Positions 60,350 to 64,000 of a stretch of DNA of 64,000 nt are shown here, in pieces. A program made the position numbers and the translations under genes. The notes beneath the pieces were generated by a model. That model did no database searches, had not been told where the DNA came from, and saw nothing but the letters and a program-made list of their open reading frames with translations. Within the stretch, counting starts at the first letter, position 1, and every line of letters starts with the position of its first letter. The stretch is taken from positions 682,001-746,000 of the forward strand of contig NC_064650.1 of the NCBI RefSeq assembly GCF_001723175.1. The letters are read 5' to 3'. Source of the stretch: Penicillium oxalicum. Lineage: Eukaryota > Ascomycota > Eurotiomycetes > Eurotiales > Aspergillaceae.

Positions 60350-62146
60350 TGATGTTTCGTGGAGGTGTACGGCCGATGTTTATGATGTCTGCGACGCCGT
60401 GTCATTTCTACACAATTTGGATCTTTGATGAATGCTTGCAAATTAGCAAAATTGAGTTGTTAAGTTAGAGCTCTGCGTATCTTGAGCTTACAAGAATCTT
60501 CGACTGAACACTCAACCGGCAGAAAACGTGTATTATTACATACTACGTAGTTTGTTTGGACCTATATGGTCTATTGGGCCAGGCTCCGTTGGACCGAACG
60601 GATTTGTATGGTGCTCCCAGGATTCTCGCTGAATTCATTTTATGCTGTCAAAGCACGAGTAGAATCTTTATTAACATATCTGCTCAGCAAAATGGATTGA
60701 GTTATCTGCGTCGAGAGGAGAAGAAAAAGAAGATACCCAATAACTACTGATTCTTCAGGGTCTTCGCGGAGACCCCCCACGTGAATCTGTTCAACGTCGA
60801 CTCCATTCAATTTCACTACCTTTTTAGCGATGACTCAGAGTGAGACATGAAAGTCAGGATACGCTCAAAATAGAGTTATTGAACATGGACGGCTTTTTTG
60901 AAAGAGAGAGCAGCGGAGAAGACTCACACAGCGTTAGACTGGAGGTCTGAGAGCCACCACGGACATGTGACATAAAAAAACCCCTTCCCCCTCTTCCGTT
61001 GTCGCTGATCGTCATGCGGAAAGGCTGTGCCTCCAATACGGCTTTGAAGATGGGTCTGGGTGGAGCAGCTTCAGAAAAAAAAAACAACAGCCTCATATAG
61101 TCACTGAATCGTTGTCTGTGACGAGGTTTTTTTTTCTTTCCCATTCCCCTATGATCACCACATATTACATCGGCAGATAGCGGCGAGAGTATTGCGACCA
61201 TCTTTTAGTCTAGCGCCGGTTGCCTACAAAATCTCTCGTGAGAATGGGGAGATGGGTGGCTAGTGGTTAAATATTCAGCTAAATTGGTCGTTTCCTGAAT
61301 CGAATCCGCTTTTGGCGAGCTGGGCCCAGCCGACCGGGTCGGGGCGAGTGACCCGCTCGATCCCCGACCACAGGCCCCAAACTGAGATCTCTTGGCCTTT
61401 CCCTGTATCTTCTCGCGTGTTATGGTTGGGTCCCTCGATCGATGTCTTGCCGAGGCGAGTTGGTAGATCACTGGATGCTAATTATTCATTTCCCTTTATT
61501 TCATTTTTGTTTCTTTCACTCATGTGTCAAGAAATCATTACTATCATTCTGCCTGGCCAACCATAGTCTGGTCTGGACTTTGGGAAAACTAAATCGCCGT
61601 AGCGTGGGATGGAAGGGTTGAGACTTACAGGGGCTTGAGGCCCAACAAGATCTGTCAAGATCATCACCGTTGCTTCTGCTAATTATCGGAACGAAATGCC
61701 ACGGGGCCCGAGTCGTGGCACCAAGATACGACGACGGGCTGGCGTGGAGGCTGATAATCTGCATGGATATGTGGTCGCATTGACTGCCCAAAAAGGCAAC
61801 CAATATCAGATTGGCCAGACGTGTGATAGTGGGGCCGGCGAGTGGATCTAGCCGAGCCAAAACACCAGCACAGGCGTTCATTGGCTCATGGCCCCACTGA
61901 TCGGGATCACCACGGTGCTTGTGGGCCAGCCTGGATATGGTGAGAAAGAGCCAGCGTGCACCGGTACGTACAAAAGAGAAACAAAGAGACCATCCCTTGA
62001 GAAAAAGAATTTTCCCTTCTGTCGTCCGATCGTCTCATCAAGAAATCACGTATATAAACCCTCATCGGCTCTCTCATTCGAAGACCACACTAATACCACA
62101 CACACACCACAATTCATTGGCAGGAGCACACGTCAGTCGATTCAAA
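60350..62146. other. Intergenic region between SDR genes, 1.8 kb
   Basis: It holds the 3' end of the atypical SDR gene and the promoter of the downstream SDR gene. A-rich/T-rich patches lie near 61073-61085 and 61125-61140. No frame shows a recognisable protein. Confidence 0.5.
62051..62058 (+). promoter_or_regulatory. TATA box of the downstream SDR gene
   Basis: Perfect TATATAAA about 96 nt upstream of the ATG at 62147. Confidence 0.6.
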
Positions 62147-63260
62147 ATGGTAATGCTACGATTGACCGCTGAGCAATATCGAAAGCTGCCGATTCTGGTG
62201 GACGATAAGACATGCATTGGCAAGACCTACATCATCACAGGGGGCAACTCGGGTCTGGGTCTCGAGACGGCGCGACACCTTGTCGCGGCGTCGGCTACGT
62301 GTGTTGTGCTGGCCGTGCGGAATCTTAAGGCAGGAGAAACGGCCAAAAATGACATTGAGAAAACAACTGGCCGCAAGGGAGTGGTCCAGGTATGTCTGCT
62401 TCCAGATTTCAAGGGTCTGTCACGGAGATTGACCTCGACTTCAAGGTGCGACATATCGACATGTCAACCTACGCGTCAGTCCAGAGCTTCGTCAAGAAGG
62501 TCACAGAGGAGCTCGACCGAATCGACGGCTTTGTCTGCAATGCAGGACTCATGATTGATGCATGGTCGCAGTCTGAGGGCATGGAGACGAGCATGTTTGT
62601 GAACGTTATCAACACCGTTTTCCTCGGTGCCCTCATGATGCCGAAACTCAAGGAGTGTGCCACCAAATTCAATATCAAGCCCACACTTGTCTTTATCGTC
62701 AGCGTCCTTGGGTACACCGTCAAGAGCGAGATGGACAAGAGCCGAAACGGCGTCATATTTGATGGGCTCAACGACCAACAGCGGGCTAACATGGACTCGA
62801 GGTTAGATTTACACTCCTATCTAATCCTATCTTCTGGCATAATAGCTAATTTGATGCACCAAGATACGCACTCACCAAGCTTGTGGAAGAGTGCGCCGTC
62901 CGCCAGTTCGCCGCCCTCTGTCCTGTCGAGCGTACAGGCGTGGTTATCACCATGGTTGCGCCTGGTCTGTGTACGACCGGCCTCGGCCGTGACGCCCGGA
63001 CCTTCACCAAGATTATGCACGAGGCGGTCCGGGCCCGGATGGCGCGAACCGCAGAGGAAGGCAGCCGCACCATTCTACACGGGCTGGTGGTGGGCGAGGA
63101 GGGCCATGGCAAGCTGTTGTCCGGTTGTAAGATCAAGGAATTTTGGGTGCCTACGTGGCTCACTGACGAGGAAGGTCAGAAATTGCAGAAGGGTATCTGG
63201 AACGAGCTTGTTGCCAGGCTGGAGGCTCAGCAGCCCGGCTGTATCTCGCAGCTCAAGTAG
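62147..63260 (+). CDS. Short-chain dehydrogenase/reductase (classical)
   Basis: NAD(P)-dependent SDR resembling fungal retinol-dehydrogenase-like enzymes found in secondary-metabolite clusters. Exons 62147-62389, 62446-62801 and 62864-63260 give 331 residues. Nucleotide-binding motif TGGNSGLG, the NAG of GFVCNAGLM, the serine strand FIVSVLGY, and the catalytic YALTK (Tyr and Lys present, split by intron 2) are all visible. Intron 1 was placed at 62390-62445, giving VVQVRHIDMSTYASVQSF; a nearer acceptor would leave only a 38-nt intron and an extra IDLDFK. A strong TATA box lies upstream. Substrate unknown. Confidence 0.93.
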
Positions 63261-64000
63261 AGCTTTCATTGTGTCAATTTTCTGAGATCAACGTAACATT
63301 CAGAGTCGCAGCTTCCACGACTTCATCACATCCCTCGATTTAGTCTAGCTTTGTTTTTCCGATTTTTAATACCATCTTGTTCAATAAACTCTAAGCACTT
63401 CTATTAGATTACCACAGTCTAGCTCAGATGAAACAAGAAAAATGTACCGGTCCTTGTCATGAGAGTGTCTGTAAGATTGCTGTGTGTTGTATGAGGCCCC
63501 CAGTGCCTCGCGGAGGGGACATCGCAACGCTCCTTCTCAAGAATATACCACTTTCCCAAGTTGGCGAGATCCGAGGCGCGTAAGACGCCTGCATCACCTG
63601 CATACCGTCCCCTACTGTAGATTGCCTGCTCTCGCACCCCACCATTCCTCACGCAATTAAGTTCGAAGATAGCGCACACCTAGCGGCACTGCCTCCGCAC
63701 CCCGCAGCTTTAGCCCGTTTCAGTCTAGGACTAGCAGGTCTACCTGAGGGCTGAAAGTCCGTGTAAAGTCGAGCGGGCAGTGGCACACACTGCAGTGTGC
63801 ACAGACTCTGACATGAGAGTTTGTTTGCGAGGGCTGTACCCACTCCGAACCCGGTGAGAGGCTGACAATGAAAGGGAACAGTTTGCCGACCACTGTGTCC
63901 TGTACATTACCTATTAGGCCCTCCGACCCCGGTGAAACTATACGATGCGCCCGATACCTTTGAACCAACCGCATGAGAGAAAGCGCGGTAGGCCCCGTGG
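63261..64000. other. Right-edge intergenic sequence
   Basis: It contains the 3' UTR of the SDR gene (AATAAA within CAATAAACTC near 63383). Beyond that, only short overlapping frames without recognisable features. Confidence 0.5.

Noticed and set aside
62390..62427. A 38-nt first intron in the downstream SDR gene using the first in-frame acceptor.
   Set aside because: It is shorter than other introns here. The acceptor at 62443-62445 gives a 56-nt intron and the expected V-x-x-x-D strand of SDR proteins.
63261..64000. A partial gene at the right edge.
   Set aside because: Only short overlapping frames without conserved features; nothing supportable.

Overview
The window is nuclear DNA of a filamentous ascomycete, most probably Eurotiomycetes (Aspergillus/Penicillium type). 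That placement is inferred from many short introns of about 45-130 nt with GTRNGT donors and YAG acceptors, compact genes on both strands, and a core gene set (RSR1, YOP1, ATG101, PEX3, FMP52, a leucine-catabolic pair). I read 20 protein-coding genes; one runs off the left edge. I reassembled the exons by hand, and in every complete gene the exon lengths sum to a multiple of three. I recognised no tRNA, rRNA, CRISPR array or intact transposon.

Layout. (1) 0-10 kb: a truncated sugar transporter, an unknown acidic/basic protein and a DHA-type MFS exporter, separated by long gene-poor gaps. (2) 12.8-25.9 kb: a group of aromatic/2-oxo-acid enzymes, namely a flavocytochrome b2-like FMN dehydrogenase, a 4-hydroxyphenylpyruvate dioxygenase (HPPD), a DOPA-4,5-dioxygenase-family protein, an Aro8-type aminotransferase and a phenol-hydroxylase-type flavin monooxygenase. 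Together they could form a route from aryl-lactate or tyrosine through an arylpyruvate to a hydroxylated aromatic and ring cleavage. (3) 26.8-31 kb: divergent isovaleryl-CoA dehydrogenase and methylcrotonoyl-CoA carboxylase beta subunit, two steps of mitochondrial leucine breakdown. The carboxylase alpha subunit is not in the window. (4) 32-44.3 kb: housekeeping genes RSR1/BUD1, YOP1, ATG101, PEX3 and FMP52. Two of them contain micro-exons of 9 and 10 nt. (5) 44.7-51.2 kb: two tandem, strongly diverged PARP-like genes. Each has six exons and encodes 665 residues with the order BRCT - degenerate WGR - regulatory helices - ART catalytic domain. The downstream copy has lost the catalytic tyrosine. 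(6) 52.9-63.3 kb: a tailoring-enzyme group (cytochrome P450, secreted bicovalent-FAD oxidase, two short-chain dehydrogenases) that looks like part of a secondary-metabolism locus. No backbone synthase is visible.

The strongest candidates for something undescribed are the tandem PARP pair and the aromatic-acid gene group. All functions are inferred from sequence motifs alone; no database search was run.
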